From: Liolophura sinensis
Lineage: Eukaryota > Mollusca > Polyplacophora > Chitonida > Chitonidae
Length of the DNA: 64,000 nt
Reading direction: 5' to 3'
Assembly: GCF_032854445.1 (NCBI RefSeq)
Contig: NC_088295.1
Location: forward strand, 45,309,385-45,373,384
Shown here: positions 25,096 to 37,331 of the stretch, one piece after another
Numbering within the stretch: the stretch's first letter is position 1
How the letters are laid out: each line of letters opens with the position of its first letter
Translations under genes and position numbers: made by a program
The notes under the pieces: generated by a model
Database searches by the model: none
What the model saw: the letters and a program-made list of their open reading frames with translations, nothing else
What the model was told of the DNA's origin: nothing

Positions 25096-25699
25096 AATTT
25101 AATTGGAGGCGAAGTTCATGTTTAATTTTTGTGTTCTGTTATTTACATACATAGCCTGAAGTTACAGGGGACTCTGTCAATACCACGTTAATCTGGGTGC
25201 TCTGTTTCTCATGAGTCGGAAATTATCCAAGAAAATATGGCACATCTTCTATTCAGTAATATGTATACAAACCTAAATATCACGCATGTTAAGCCACCAT
25301 ACAGAATATTTATGTTACGCAAATTTTGCAAATTTTTGAAAGTTTTCAACATCTAATGATTTACCGTCGTTCAAGATTTTTCTAATGGACCGTGGTAGGC
25401 TGTGTCATGTTGGACCGCAGGTGTGTTTTTAACCCATGAAGAGCAGAGAAAGGCCTCTCGGTTGTTGCATTAATAGCCTAGCATAACAAGGATTAGACGA
25501 AAAACTGCTCAAACTTCGGAGAAAAAGGTCCGCTCATGGTGTGACATACAAGAATATGGGAAATCAGAAACTTCAAATCAACAGGCGATTCTTCCCGTGC
25601 AGCAAATTTTACAGGAGGTGTATCTAACTGAGTACTTAGGCCTATAGTCTCTCTTTATCAAAATCTGATGTGTAGAATGCTGTCACAGCCTCTAGTTGC

Positions 25700-26225
25700 G
25701 GCTGTACTCAGGCATTACTTATTACAGGCATTCAGAAGCAGATCCTGGAGTTTCTATATTGTTGGATCTCAACTGACCAAACCTCACTTGAATTGCATTA
25801 ATGATACGATCAAAGCACTGTTGCCTGTGGATCTCCGAGGTGACCATGGGAAATGCCCTGTCCTTTCGTATCGCGATTGCGTCTTTGGTGTTCGCAGTAA
25901 CGTTGAATCTTCTACGTCAAGTAACTTTGCCTTTTGAATATGAACAACGCTCGGTCACGCCGGATTTTTCCCCATTTATGTTGCTCCTGCCATCATATTG
26001 CCCTCTGCATTTTCCTATTGGCGCTTTCATTCGACAATGATCGTCCAGTATTACTTTTACCAAAGTTCCAGCGGTGATGTTATCTACTTTGTAAACCTTC
26101 GATAATATTTGCGGACAAGAAAACACTCTCCTATACCCACTATCATAAAACCTATGCACTAAAATGCGGGGCGATGGATATATAGACTTAGGATTTTCAT
26201 TTATGACCTGTCTGGAAACAATCAT
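25700..26225 (-). pseudogene. Degraded hAT-type (ZMYM1/ZNF862-like) transposase fossil
   Basis: On the minus strand, the frame at 26225-25917 contains TAGTLVKVILDDHCRMKAP followed by KCRGQYDGRSNINGEKSGV. This matches the hAT/TTF-type block usually seen as a CRGQ-YDGA-NM-G series. Further along, a second frame has VEDSTLLRTPKTQSRYE and, after a frameshift, VTSEIHRQQCFDRIINAIQV, resembling the RYYR...D..I..I..RF region that normally comes several hundred residues later. A large internal deletion, frameshifts and stops mean it is dead. Family recognition is from motif knowledge. Confidence 0.65.
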
Positions 26226-26800
26226 TTCATTCTGAATGTCATGCGATATACCTTTTTTTTATTTCTTTTATCACCACTGTAAAAGAAACGAAGGATCGTT
26301 AGCCTACTTCACTTAGGCCTACCAAGCAAAAGGAAAAGCTGCGTGAAGTTACCATCGCCTTCATCAGCACTGTGGAAGCGTAGGCCTAAACCTTGTCGAC
26401 ATAGGCCTAAGTGACGTATATTTTCAAATACACTGTGTTGGCTATATAGGTCTAATACGTCTATCTGATCTCCCTTTTTTCAGCGTGCGCTTTGCTGAGG
26501 GATTCGCCAATATCTCGATTAGCTGCATGCTGGTAAAGTAATGAACCAATCTAGGTGACTTCTTTTTGACACTCGCTAGCTTCGTGTTCTCTAAAAATGC
26601 CCTGTGCTTCTTTCCAGTTGCTGAAACCTTTAGATATGAATGTGGGCTCAGTCCTACTACTGGAGAATAGGCCCCTATCACCTTAACGAGAACATTGCGT
26701 TTTGACATTGGGCCCACACACAATCTCGGGGAATTGTTTTCAGGGAGGTCGGAGCGGTTTCGCCGTCCATGTCACGTTGCTATGGTCACAGTAAAGCAAG

Positions 26801-28014
26801 ATGGCTTCTTCGCGCACACAAACTGAAGATGGAACGGAGATGGAATGGCGGAAACCAACACTGTTCAGTATTATCAACGAGAAATTGGAAAATGCAAACA
26901 AGGTAGATGGTGATGATTTCCCTTCGAAGACATTGATTATTTCAAAACTTATCAACATGAAAGAAAGTCATCTCTTTTTGTAAAATGTAACGACAACAAC
27001 CAACATCTTTCTTTACCGGTAACAATATCATCAACGACTGTGCGATGGTGTTTCTGTCTCGAAAAATTTTTTTATGTTGTTGTTTCTTTTTTTCACAACT
27101 GATACTTATGCATTGCATGGAAAATGTACTAAATACTTTTTGATGTTTTTTCTATTTGCCCACAAATCTGAATGCAGAAAAACCTCCTTCACAGAATGGT
27201 GTATATCTCTCGTCTCCGCACTCACGCACAGTCACAGGATCCGAACTATGTGGGCAGTGAGTGACGATTTTTTGCTCTTCTTGCTTCCCTAAATCTTAAA
27301 ACGGAGCTATTCATAAGTATATTGCATTTTAGCAGCCGTTTTGGTGATTCCCGCGTACTCTCAGCGCAAAATAAATAACAAAATAAATTGTCAGTTCCAA
27401 GAGTAATCTCCCTTTGTATTCACTGTATTTTTAACCCTATAAAAAGGGAAACTAAGATTAAAAGGTTGGCATCAGGCTGTTACATGCCTATTATTAATAA
27501 ATTGCAGAAGTGCATGACCTTCCTATGCGCTTCTTTCTGCAAAACTGTGTGATAGTGATATTTTTTTTCTTGATCTTTATTCATAAATATATGAATGCTA
27601 CTACTGTTTTTTTTCTTTTCTTTTGCTTGTTTTTTTACAGATGAATACAAGAAATTCTTCAAAGATCTCCAAAGTGCTCTTCACAGTGAGGCCATCACTG
27701 GCTTACTGTTGATCTACCATCAACATATTGTTCATATAATAGAGGTATTGTTATTGTTCTGTTCACTGTAAGGAATTCATGAGCTCAGAAAACAATATCA
27801 ACTTACCCTGTAGCCTACTAGCTTCTTCCAGTCTTGGAGTTCCATTTTCAGGTGCTACTGGTACCTAATTCTTCGAATTTTTGGGACAGATATTAGTAGT
27901 GCTGACAACAGAATATTACATTTCTTTCCCAGCTTTCTGGAAAGGTAAAGATATGAGTATGTTGTTAATTGACCATGTGAGAAAAAAAGAAGCTAAATGG
28001 TCCAAGGTTAACTT

Positions 28015-28076
<62 letters not shown>

Positions 28077-31000
28077 TAAATGTACACCATTAAAATACTT
28101 GAAGTTGAATTATCTGCCATTTTTTATATACAGTTCAGTTTATCAGCATGTAAATATAAACTTCCAGACATCATCGGACATGCTGTTAAAGATTGTTAAA
28201 GACCTGCACCAGTCTGAGCAAGACAAGTTTTCAATCATATCAAAATCGAAGATACTGGGAGTTACACATGATATATCCTTTGTTGTTGTTAAAAGATTCA
28301 CCGAAATACTTTTGATATTAACCTTTTCTAACTGCTTACTTCGTTAGCCAGAAGGCTCTGCTTGTAATAATTGCATACATGCTTTATCAAAATAATAGAG
28401 AGAATCTCAGGACCTATTTCTCATTAATAATTGCATAATAGTACACTGGTTACAAAAAGTTAGGTGTCCAGAAACAATAAGGAAATCTAGGATTATTCAA
28501 ACAAAAATAAATGGATTATGCCTAAAGGCTTATTAATAGCTAAATAGTATAAACTTAATTCCTCTTTTTGCATGTTTTTGTGCCACCCTGGTTATGTAAC
28601 AGTTATACAAAACATAATAACTGACATGTTCCCACTGATCACTTTAATATGTGAATAATATTAAGTTCATCAGCAATCCTTGACTGTAGCAACATCCCAG
28701 ATCGCTTGTATAGTCAGTGGAGCTATCGCGCTCTGGATATTGAAGCCATGAACCTGGAGCAATATGAGCCATCAGAGGAGACGTATAAGGTTGTTGCTGA
28801 TATGCTGATTCAGGTGTACAGACTCGGAGTGTACCTTCACAGGAAACCATCAGTGAGAATGATATGCATTTATTTATCTGTTTGGTTGTTGATTAATGCC
28901 ATACTGAGAATTTTTGACTTATACAGTGTCAGCCAGTTTCATGAGTGGGGGAAGTGTGTGGGGTAAACAACTGACCTTTGCCAAGTTATTGACAAACTTA
29001 GGTCTCATGTGTGACGTAAAGATATCCACACCATGCTTATTGATTATTGTCCCCAACCCCCACAAATAATGAGAGCAGGGAATATATCTACAAAATCCAT
29101 GTCCAAGGCTGGGTTTGAACCTTAACCTCATCATGTGTGTGCTAGTGATTGAAAGACAATCACCTTGACCAGGTGGTTGTCCAATACTTTAAGAAGTGAT
29201 GTATGCTTTTGCAACATGTTCATGTGTGAAAGTCATATTTGCTACACTTAATGCTAGCAACATAAAACACCAATCAAATAAATAAATACCACAGCTTATG
29301 ATAAATGAAACCACTGTGACTCTCTTATCTTATGTCTACTGAAGATTATTCGCAGAACATTATTTATCTCCAAATAAAGCTGAAATAATTATTGTGCATA
29401 AATTACATTCAAAGGTGCCCTTTTGTGTCACACATGGTTTAGGAATTGAGGTTACAAACTGAAGGCCTTATATTGTGCCTATATACATTGTGATGCACCT
29501 TTTACCAGGCTTTAGTATACATGATCATCCTCTGGTCTTCACACAGCTGAATCTAAAGAATGTGCTGGACTATCTACATGACCATGTGCCAGAATTTCTT
29601 CCTCAACAAGGTATAATGTTCCTTTTTCTTTAAAAATCACTTTCATCATAAGTTTTATTTTCTGAGCAGAACTGGTAGTAACTTTGCATGTCACTTTGAG
29701 AGAGCCCATTCAGAAAATTTATTGTTGACAAACATAAACATATTCAGGATATTTGGAGTGCACTCCACTATGTTTCATGAATTGGTGGACGCAGTGGTAG
29801 ATGTAATAGATGAAAAGCTTTTTTTTTTATTTAGACATGGACTGTTCATAGATTGTGACCACGCCCTTACACTGCCCCGTTCAATGCCATGTGGACTGGA
29901 GGCGTAGAGGGCGTGGCGTTATACAATTTCACTTTGCATGCTTACATGTATACATTTCACAACATAACCTTGATTACATGTATGGTAAACTGGTCTGATA
30001 GTATAGATGTTTTTATTTTTTAAACCAAGCTGTACTCACACTAACTCTTCGTAAAACATTCAGCAATTGCTAAGCAAACATCCAACATGCAGAAAGTACG
30101 TATTTCTATCAGCCATGGAGAAATAAAAAAACCATGGAGAAATACCACTCCACGGCTAATTATTATATGAAGTGATAAACCAACCCCACCCAACCTCCCC
30201 ATATATTTCCAAAGTCATAGGGTCAAAAACACATCGGCTTTCATTACTGTACCTTATTGTTTCAGGTGAGTTTCAAGTGAATACAGCATTTAATTTAATT
30301 AAATGAACTAGTTGTGCTGTCACAGTGAGGTCTTTATTTAACTTCTGAAGCAAAAATAGTTTCCTTTTAATACAATTCATAAAATGCTGAAACATTGGGG
30401 TGTGCCTGTAGTATGATATAAAACTTCACATGGAATAAAATTACATGAAAAGCTTGCCTCTTATATACAGTATCAACAAATTGTACCCCTTTAATTTTCA
30501 GTCTAAATATTATGGCATGACAGAAAAAGCTTGCAAAGCATATAACAGTGATGTTTTAATACTTAACATACAAAACATGAAAAAAATGCGGTCACTGTAA
30601 GTCTAGCTCATGCTGGCTTTCTTTCCGGTCGTATGTGGGAAGGTCTGTCAGCAGCATATAGATGGTTGTGGGTTTCCTCCAGGCTCTGCCTGGTTTCCTC
30701 CCACCATAATGCTGGCCGTCGTCATATAAGTGAAATATTCTTGAGTACGGCGTAAAACACCAATCAACTAAACAAATAAACCAAAACATGAAAATAAATG
30801 AACTATGTATTTAATGATATATAATTATCTTTTCTCAGCCATAATTTACTTCTTGTTGAAAGACAATGACAACAGTATGATGCGCCCAAGTGAATATATT
30901 CATATTCATACATCACCTTTTGACTTGAATCTAGAAAGTGGTAAGTCCACCTCTGAAATTTATACAGTTTCTTCCTTTTTTTTAAATTTTTATTTAAGGT

Positions 31001-31299
31001 AACATTCTTCAGTACAGCCTTCAAACAAATGAATCAATCAACCAGTAAATTACAAACTTAATTAAAACAGAGAAAGACACTATTAGAGTTTAGCCGCATG
31101 GCAAATCAGATGATAAAGAATGTAAGACTTTGTCCACTACCAAAGTCATATAAGTTAAATATTACCTTAAACATTTAGTTCACATTTACATTTGTAATAT
31201 AACAGTTATATTAGTCCCAGGGTGTACCATACTAATATCTCCTTCTTCATTTGTTTTTTATTTACAGAATTTGTGTGGCCTGTGGATACTACTTTATAG
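26801..31299 (+). CDS. BLUF-like domain protein resembling TEX47, seven exons
   Basis: Exons: 26801 to about 26966 (ATG, donor uncertain), 27641-27744, 28168-28272, 28694-28852, 29547-29610, 30839-30940, 31268-31299 (TAG). Junctions after exon 2 keep phase. Motifs in order: ITGLLLIYHQHIVHIIE, KILGVTHD|IPDRLYSQWS, ADMLIQVYRLGVYLH, LNLKNVLDYLHDHVPEFLP, AIIYFLLKD and a C-terminal EFVWPVDTTL. The GLLL...IE block and the later (H)DIP-R-W block follow the fold order of BLUF (flavin photoreceptor) domains, as in the animal testis-expressed protein TEX47. Flavin binding in the animal proteins is not established. Total length is about 250 residues, close to TEX47. Exon 2 needs one base carried over from exon 1. 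No canonical donor gives that: GTAAAA at 26980 gives the wrong phase and GTCATC at 26967 is weak, so a small exon may be missed. Family call by motif memory. Confidence 0.72.
27862..27994 (+). repeat. Dispersed repeat E, copy 2
   Basis: Same orientation as 19484-19624 and about three quarters identical by eye. It lies in an intron of the TEX47-like gene just before an AT microsatellite. Confidence 0.75.
28017..28072. repeat. AT dinucleotide microsatellite
   Basis: About 27 AT units in an intron of the TEX47-like gene. Confidence 0.97.
28273..28693 (+). other. Probable U12-type (minor spliceosome) AT-AC intron
   Basis: The intron starts ATATCCTTTG, matching the U12 AT-AC donor consensus ATATCCTT. 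It ends TCCTTGACTGTAGCAAC: a U12 branch-site match (TCCTTGAC) with the branch A about ten bases before the terminal AC. No GT-AG pair joins these two exons in phase. The AT-AC pair joins codon-to-codon (phase 0) and restores the motif GVTHD|IPDRLYSQW. This agreement of donor, branch site, acceptor and reading frame is strong. Confidence 0.88.
28866..29290. repeat. Old SINE-related repeat with inverted ends
   Basis: Starts TTTATTTATCTGTTTGGTTG and ends AAACACCAATCAAATAAATA, both resembling SINE A tails in opposite orientations. The GTCAGCCAGTTTCATGAGTG part matches a diverged reverse SINE A body. Intronic in the TEX47-like gene. Confidence 0.5.
30588..30782 (+). repeat. SINE family A, copy lacking the head
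   Basis: From GCGGTCACTGTAAGTCTAGC to AAACACCAATCAACTAAACA. Sits about 60 bases before the exon at 30839 of the TEX47-like gene. Confidence 0.9.
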
Positions 31300-33041
31300 T
31301 ATGGAGAACATCAGCATTTTAGCTGTTCATCATTCCCAAATAGCCGAGCAAAGCAAGGATTCATACATGCACAATTTAAGTCTTTGCTTTTTCATATTTT
31401 TATTTAATTGTTATTTATTACAAATGTTAAATAAAAGTGCAGTTTTGCTCATTATTTATGTTGGATCATCATATCCCTTTGACTCAACACGTCTCTGTAG
31501 CTCGAAAAAGGGGAAACAACTCTTCCGGGCAAGGGATACAGCCCGTGAAACGGCGTGTGAAGACTTTAATCCGTAAATGACGTACTACTTATCGAAAAAA
31601 AGTACAAAGTTTATGAATAGGATTTCAGGTCATTTAAAAATGTCGCACGGAGAGACATACGTGGAACAGCTGTCACACTGTTTACACATTTATAAATTTT
31701 GCATTTATATTCAGAATGTTTTGCTGTACTCGTATTTCTTCCTGCATACAGTGTCAGTATGTGGAAATGCCTGAACATTTCTTAGCCACCTTATACCTCA
31801 CGTTATACTAATGAAAGTGCGATGCTATCGGGTTGCTATCGACATGCTTGGTGGAAAAGATCACAACTATTATTATTCAGTATTATTTAATTATATCTGA
31901 TAATTAAAACCAGATTCAGCCCACGTGCCTACAGACTGGCACATCATGCAAAAGGTCTGCATCGTATTGTTGTGTTTTGACCATTATCAATCAAAATACG
32001 CCACGAACAACCTAAATGAATTCTTTATTCATTCCCGTCTACAATCATATTTTTGACAAATCGTATATAGTACGATTACGCATGTACGTCAAACAAGTAG
32101 GCCTATGATCAGTCACAAATGGGTAACCCGGTATATATAGACTGCTATGCAAATATAGCTGTAAACGATGACAAGGCCCTTAGAACTAAAAAACAAAAGT
32201 ATGTCCCATATACTCTTTCCACCTAATTTGTTTTAAAACACTTAATCATATATTTCTTAAGTTATTTCATGCAGAAATATAGACTGTCAACCAACTGATG
32301 TGTGAGTTAGTTGCTTGTGGATGGCGTAAAACATAGATGTCTTGAGATATAAAGTCTCGCCTGGATGAGAAACAATAAATGTATTCTCTTTGTCTCTGAT
32401 ATAATTTCGGCTGAGAGATATAAACTTATCGCTTGCATGATTTTGCAAGAAGCAGTATTTCTTTAGCGTTTACTACGAATTCATCTTAAGATATACAAAT
32501 TTAAATCGTGTATACACTGGGAACTTTTGTTCGTTGGACAGAGATGAAGTCGCTGTCTTATACCGATCGACTGTAAAGCGATCATTCGATTGTTCATTTG
32601 AACGGCGCTAGATTACAACGTGTTCAAAAATATTTGTTGTGTATGACAGTGGTTAAAGGGTTATGGAGGACGGAATACGCGGACATGCTTGCATGGTGTA
32701 GTGGCTAATAAAACCTCCGTCAAACCATACATTGTAACATGGTATCTAACCTTGGTATCGATTTATTAACGTTTTGTAAAGAAGCCAAACATTCATAAAA
32801 CATATTGTCGCAACAGGTTTAATCATATCCGAAGTCCACTGCAACTGCGCCTGACACCGATTTTTGTGGTTACATGTACCAAACTTCTTTACAAGCTCGA
32901 TCTGTTTCTCCCGAACCGACATGTTTCCTTAAAGACATATGGCCTCTTTATTCAATGAAGTCAACGTATATTACAGGCATAATAGTTACATTAATGGAAC
33001 ATTTTTCGTCATCGTTAAAAAGAACCTATATTGAATATATG
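31300..33041. other. 3' flank of the TEX47-like gene, no gene seen
   Basis: AATAAA at 31430-31435 is a good poly(A) signal candidate, about 130 bases past the stop codon. Beyond it nothing recognisable was found; open frames to 31774 look accidental. Confidence 0.5.
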
Positions 33042-33272
33042 TTTTTTTGATTTTTTTTTTGATTGGTGTTTTACGCCGTACTCAAGAATATTTCACTTAT
33101 ACGACGGCGGCCAGCATTATGGTGGGTGGAAACCGGGCAGAACCCGGGGGAAACCCACGACCATCCGCAGGTAGCATGAGCTGGACTTAAACTCACAGCG
33201 ACCGCATTGGTGAGAGACTCCTGGATCATTACGCTGCGCTAGCGCGCTAACCAACTGAGCCACAGAGGCCCC
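33042..33272 (-). repeat. SINE family A, internally deleted copy with 14-bp target duplication
   Basis: Reverse copy from the TTTTTTGATTGG tail to GAGCCACAGAGGCCCC. Flanks ATATTGAATATATG (33028-33041) and ATATTGAATGTATG (33273-33286) differ at one base. The segment between the CCGCAGGT and AGCATGAGCTGG parts is deleted. Confidence 0.92.
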
Positions 33273-33310
33273 ATATTGAATGTATGATTTAAGTATGTAA
33301 GTATATGGTA

Positions 33311-33660
33311 TTATCGTTAATAGGGATTACACTTTCTGAATATAGCACAGTGTTCAGTGCTGAAAATCAGCTGAGACCACTGATGGTTTCGAACCAGCGA
33401 CTACAGTCCGGCATCAAATCGCCAGCAATAGATGTTAACCGTCTAGACCACTCGACCAACAGGCCTTCCAGAAAATAGAAGGTAGTATGCATTACCCCTC
33501 TAGTGATCACAAATGACACCACTCCCTTGGTTAGCATGTATTACTGGCGATTTGGTGCCTGACTCTGAGGTCGCTGGTTCGAAAACCACAGTGGTTTCAG
33601 CTAATTTTCAGCAGTAGAATCTGTGCTATATTCAGAAAGTGTAATCCCTACTAACGATAA
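33311..33660. repeat. Fold-back pair of SINE family C copies (tRNA Ser/Leu-like)
   Basis: Left end TTATCGTTAATAGGGATTAC and right end complementary to it (GTAATCCCTACTAACGATAA), with inverted arms of about 125 bases each. Read on minus, the left arm has an A-box-like TTGGTCGAGTGGTCTAGACG and a B-box GGTTCGAAACC. The right arm carries GCTGGTTCGAAAACCAC. Two tRNA-derived SINEs in opposite orientation therefore form a large hairpin. Confidence 0.8.
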
Positions 33661-35280
33661 TAATTTAATTTTTTAATTTAATTCTTTATTTGTTTACTGA
33701 GGATATCCCACAACCCATGGGTCACTAGGGGGTCTCCTCAAACTTATATACATCATACATTTATATAATCAAAACTTGATAGTGAAGAATAACATATTTA
33801 CAATACACATAGGCGTCCAATACTGCACACACTCATATACTTCATTAAGTACCGATTATATAACAGATTTAAGAATGGGTTTCAGTCTTAGCACTTTGTA
33901 CCTTAAAAGGAGCTTGTTTGAACAACTTGGTGAGTACGATGGATAAATCTTCGAGTATCTTGAATGAATTTGTGCACAGAACAGAATATGGTTTTATTGT
34001 CTTCAAGAGATAGGTCATTTGATCCAAAAAATAAAATATTTGAGATATGTTTTGAGCAATGCGGAAGGAAAATAGATAAGTGAGCATTTGGAGAAATCGT
34101 TTTAGTAAACCTGTCGAACATGTGCTTCCTTTGAGCGGCATATGCGGGACATTCAATAAGAAAATGATGAGAATTTTCACATTTGTAATTACATTTATGA
34201 CAAGACTGGTCATCTGAAAGGCCATTGGTAAATAAGTCTGCGTGAAGAGCGCTCAGTCCCATCCGCATCCTACAATGCAGTATCGAGGAAAATGTTACAA
34301 AAGAATCGTACAGTACGGAAATAGTAATGCTGTCAACAAAACTAGGTTTGAGATAGGATTTAAGCTTTTCTAGAGAGTCGTGACGAAAGTGGAGAGGTAT
34401 TGAATTCCAATCTTGGGAATAAATGACATGTACAACTGGATATGACCTTTGAGAAGACGGATGTTGTGCTTATTTCCTAGATTGTATGTACTGGCGACAG
34501 CTTCATTTCCGCATGGTAGTAATTTTTTCAAACAAGGAAGCGATAGCCCATTTATAATTTTATGGAAGAGAAGAATTCTGTGGGATCTACGTCTCACATA
34601 AAGCGGTTCCCATCTTAGTTCATTTAATAATTTACTATACGATGTCCGACGTAGGCCCCCAGAACAGAGAAGAGCAGCTCTTCGCTGAATTGTTTCAAGT
34701 TTTTGAGACAACACTAAACCGCAATTGTCAAACAGGATGTCACCATATTCGATGGTAAATCTTATTTGACTGAAGTATAGAGTTTTCAAACATTTTCGGG
34801 TAAGGCATTTCTTACATCGGTTGAGAATACTCAGTTTTTTGTTACATTTATTAACTAAGTTTCTAATGTGTTCGTCCCATTTCCCATTGTGTTGTAAAAA
34901 GATCCCAAGGTGTTTGTGGGACTGAACGCTCTTCACCTCCGTGCCATTAAGATACAGTTTGGGATAGGAAGGATTTCCCTTTAATGATACAAGTAAATAA
35001 ACTGTCTTAAGAGCATTGCATGTGACACACCATTGATTTGCCCACGATGCTAACTTGTTAAGGTCACGGTTCAGTCTAGTTTCTGAGACTGGTAGTTCTT
35101 TAATTTCTTCTAACAAGGATGTGTCGTCAGCAAATATATTTATGTCACATTGAATATTAGTATTTATATCATTTATGAAGATAAGAAACAACAAAGGACC
35201 AAGTACAGAGCCCTGGGGAACTCCTGAGTACGTAGGATTCGAGCTAGATTCTTTACCGTTGAGTAATACTGTTACTTAAT
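33661..35280 (-). mobile_element. Non-LTR retrotransposon (LINE), 5'-truncated, one frameshift
   Basis: The minus-strand reading frame begins at about 35280 with VLLNGKESSSNPTYSGVPQG and SVLGPLLFLIFINDI, then NIFADDTSLL (the catalytic FADD of reverse transcriptase). The thumb region includes HKHLGIFLQHNGKWDEHI. A one-base frameshift at about 34420 moves it to a frame with DWNSIPLHFRHDSLEKLKSY and, near the C-terminus, a zinc-binding-like CHKCNYKC....HH....C (about 34180-34120). The frame stops near 33903 and the 3' end (33661-33700) is A/T rich, suiting a LINE tail. Endonuclease and ORF1 are absent. The jockey/CR1/I group is plausible; the clade is not fixed. Confidence 0.88.
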
Positions 35281-36292
35281 CCAATTTCTAAAAGGACATC
35301 TAAACCTGTCTGACTATGTAAGCACTGTATACATTTAGATATTTGGTTTATTAGGTATTCATTCCGCACAGTAAAGAATATTTTCTCAGAATTGTATGAC
35401 GTACTTCGGTCAGTTCTGTGTGCACATGGAAGAGACTGAAGGACTCGAAGTAAACCGTCGACTTTCGACAAACTGCAACAAACTTTCCCGCCTATGACAC
35501 ATTTTCACCTGAAGTCCGAGTTTGATGTTTACACATTAGTGGAATATAATTTATTTAGAAGCTGATACAGGTGACCCGAAAAAAGCATAATTTTACTGTA
35601 TATCACTTGCAAACAATGCTATCTGAATAGTATCATAGAAATGTTGTGTATATATATAATACTAATAAATAAGAAACCGTTGTCCATGATTAATTGCCTT
35701 AACTGTTCTTGATGGAAGACAACTGAATATCAGCTGACTTTGTATAAGGACAAGGCCTGCACCAAATTCCCAAGAAGGTTGGAAGGCTGTTCATGGCTGC
35801 CGTTGTGATGACGATTGTATGCAATGTGGTAACGTAGGATTAACTCAGTAACTATCAATCCAGACTGAACCTTATTCGCCATTACCCGAGAGAGGGCACC
35901 CATTCATGCATGAAAAGAATAGACTTACCGCGTATCACGTTCATGGCTAGGGTGGAGCATTTGCCCCTTGTCCAAATGCATGACAGTATACCTTGTTTTG
36001 TAACATATAGCGTGGATGTTTGCGTGGCACAAAGCGTAGACATCATAACTAGACTAACCAGTATAGTAAATGTTTAGGATATATTCGACATCTGCGTAAA
36101 GGCATACAGGCCCAATAATGGAACTTTGGTAAACCTTTCTTGCTTGAGGCAAACGGTATACGTATATAAATGCTATACAATACTGAAATAATCACCGCTG
36201 GAATACTTCTAATTAAAACTTCGATATAAATGTACTGTCTTACACAAAATGCAGTCAGTACATGGACTCAAAACAGTATAGGCGGTTTGGGG

Positions 36293-36535
36293 AACCTCTC
36301 CGGCCGAGGGGATTGGCACACTAACGCGAGGCAATGGCCCACGAGCATCTCCCCAATGCGGTTGCTGTGAGTTCAAGTCCGGCTCATGTTGGCTTCTTCT
36401 CCGGCCGTACGTGGGAACGTCTTCCAACAGCCTTCGGATGGTCGTGGGTTTCCCGTGGGTTCTGCTCGGCTTCCTCTCACCATAATGCTGTCCGCTGTAA
36501 TATAAGTGAAATATTCTTGAGTATGGCGTAAACAC
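36293..36535 (+). repeat. SINE family A, near full-length diverged copy
   Basis: Includes a degraded head (ATTGGCACACTAACGCGAGG), the B-box segment GTGAGTTCAAGTCCGGCTCA and the 3' AGTGAAATATTCTTGAGTAT. Confidence 0.88.
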
Positions 36536-36650
36536 AAATGAGATAGATTAGAATGTCGAATTAAATGTCTTAATTCGTCCCCCCCATGCAGAAGTTTTGG
36601 GGATTTAGCGCGTGTCTGGATAGGCCTGGTTTTTTGTCTTGTAAAAAAAA

Positions 36651-36738
36651 ACAAGCAGGCTGTTGCAGACCTTCCCACGTACAGCCGGAGAGGAAGCCAG
36701 CATGAGCTGGACTTGAACTCACAGCCACCGCATTGGTT
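36651..36738 (-). repeat. SINE family A, middle fragment
   Basis: GCAGACCTTCCCACGTACAG then CCAGCATGAGCTGGACTTGA and the CGCATTGGT part of the head. The 3' half is missing. Confidence 0.85.
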
Positions 36739-37331
36739 ATACGTTAGGAAAAATAAGTTGAACATACCGCTTATGTATAGGACGCTTAATTAAATATTTG
36801 CTGGATAATATCTTTTTCAAACCAGAAGAAATTAATATCAACATTAAATCAAGCCTTGGAATATTTACAAATTATAAAAAAATATATGTCATCAAGATAA
36901 TGCACTGTGGGTTTAGTACAAAGATTTTAATGTATGCATTTTGGACTATAAATGGAAAACTATTCCGTGCTGTAGATAACAGTTAATAATAATAATATGT
37001 CGTTATAGTACATTATTTTATCATGTGAGGCACTGCTTAGGAGGTCGGATAAACATAACCAACGTTTGACGTGAACTAATTACATTCGTGAATCATAAGG
37101 GGTTGGTTCAAAGGGTACCTGCAAGGAATTATCACAGAGTTGCCTTTCCTTGAACGCGATGTCTATGCGACAGAGGGCGCTTTATCCATCGTAAACAGTG
37201 AGCACGCGCGTGCTTTGCCAGGTGTGAAACTCTTCGTATTTGAAATCGACAGGAGGCAGAAATAGATGCAGTTCACAAAGGTACTGTGTTGTAAGAACGG
37301 GGTAAATTGATGGGAACTCCTAGCCGCTACC

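Larger units (their letters stand above)
35281..37100. other. Intergenic region upstream of the STOX-like gene
   Basis: No gene recognised. Two SINE A pieces lie at 36293-36535 (+) and 36651-36738 (-). Confidence 0.55.
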
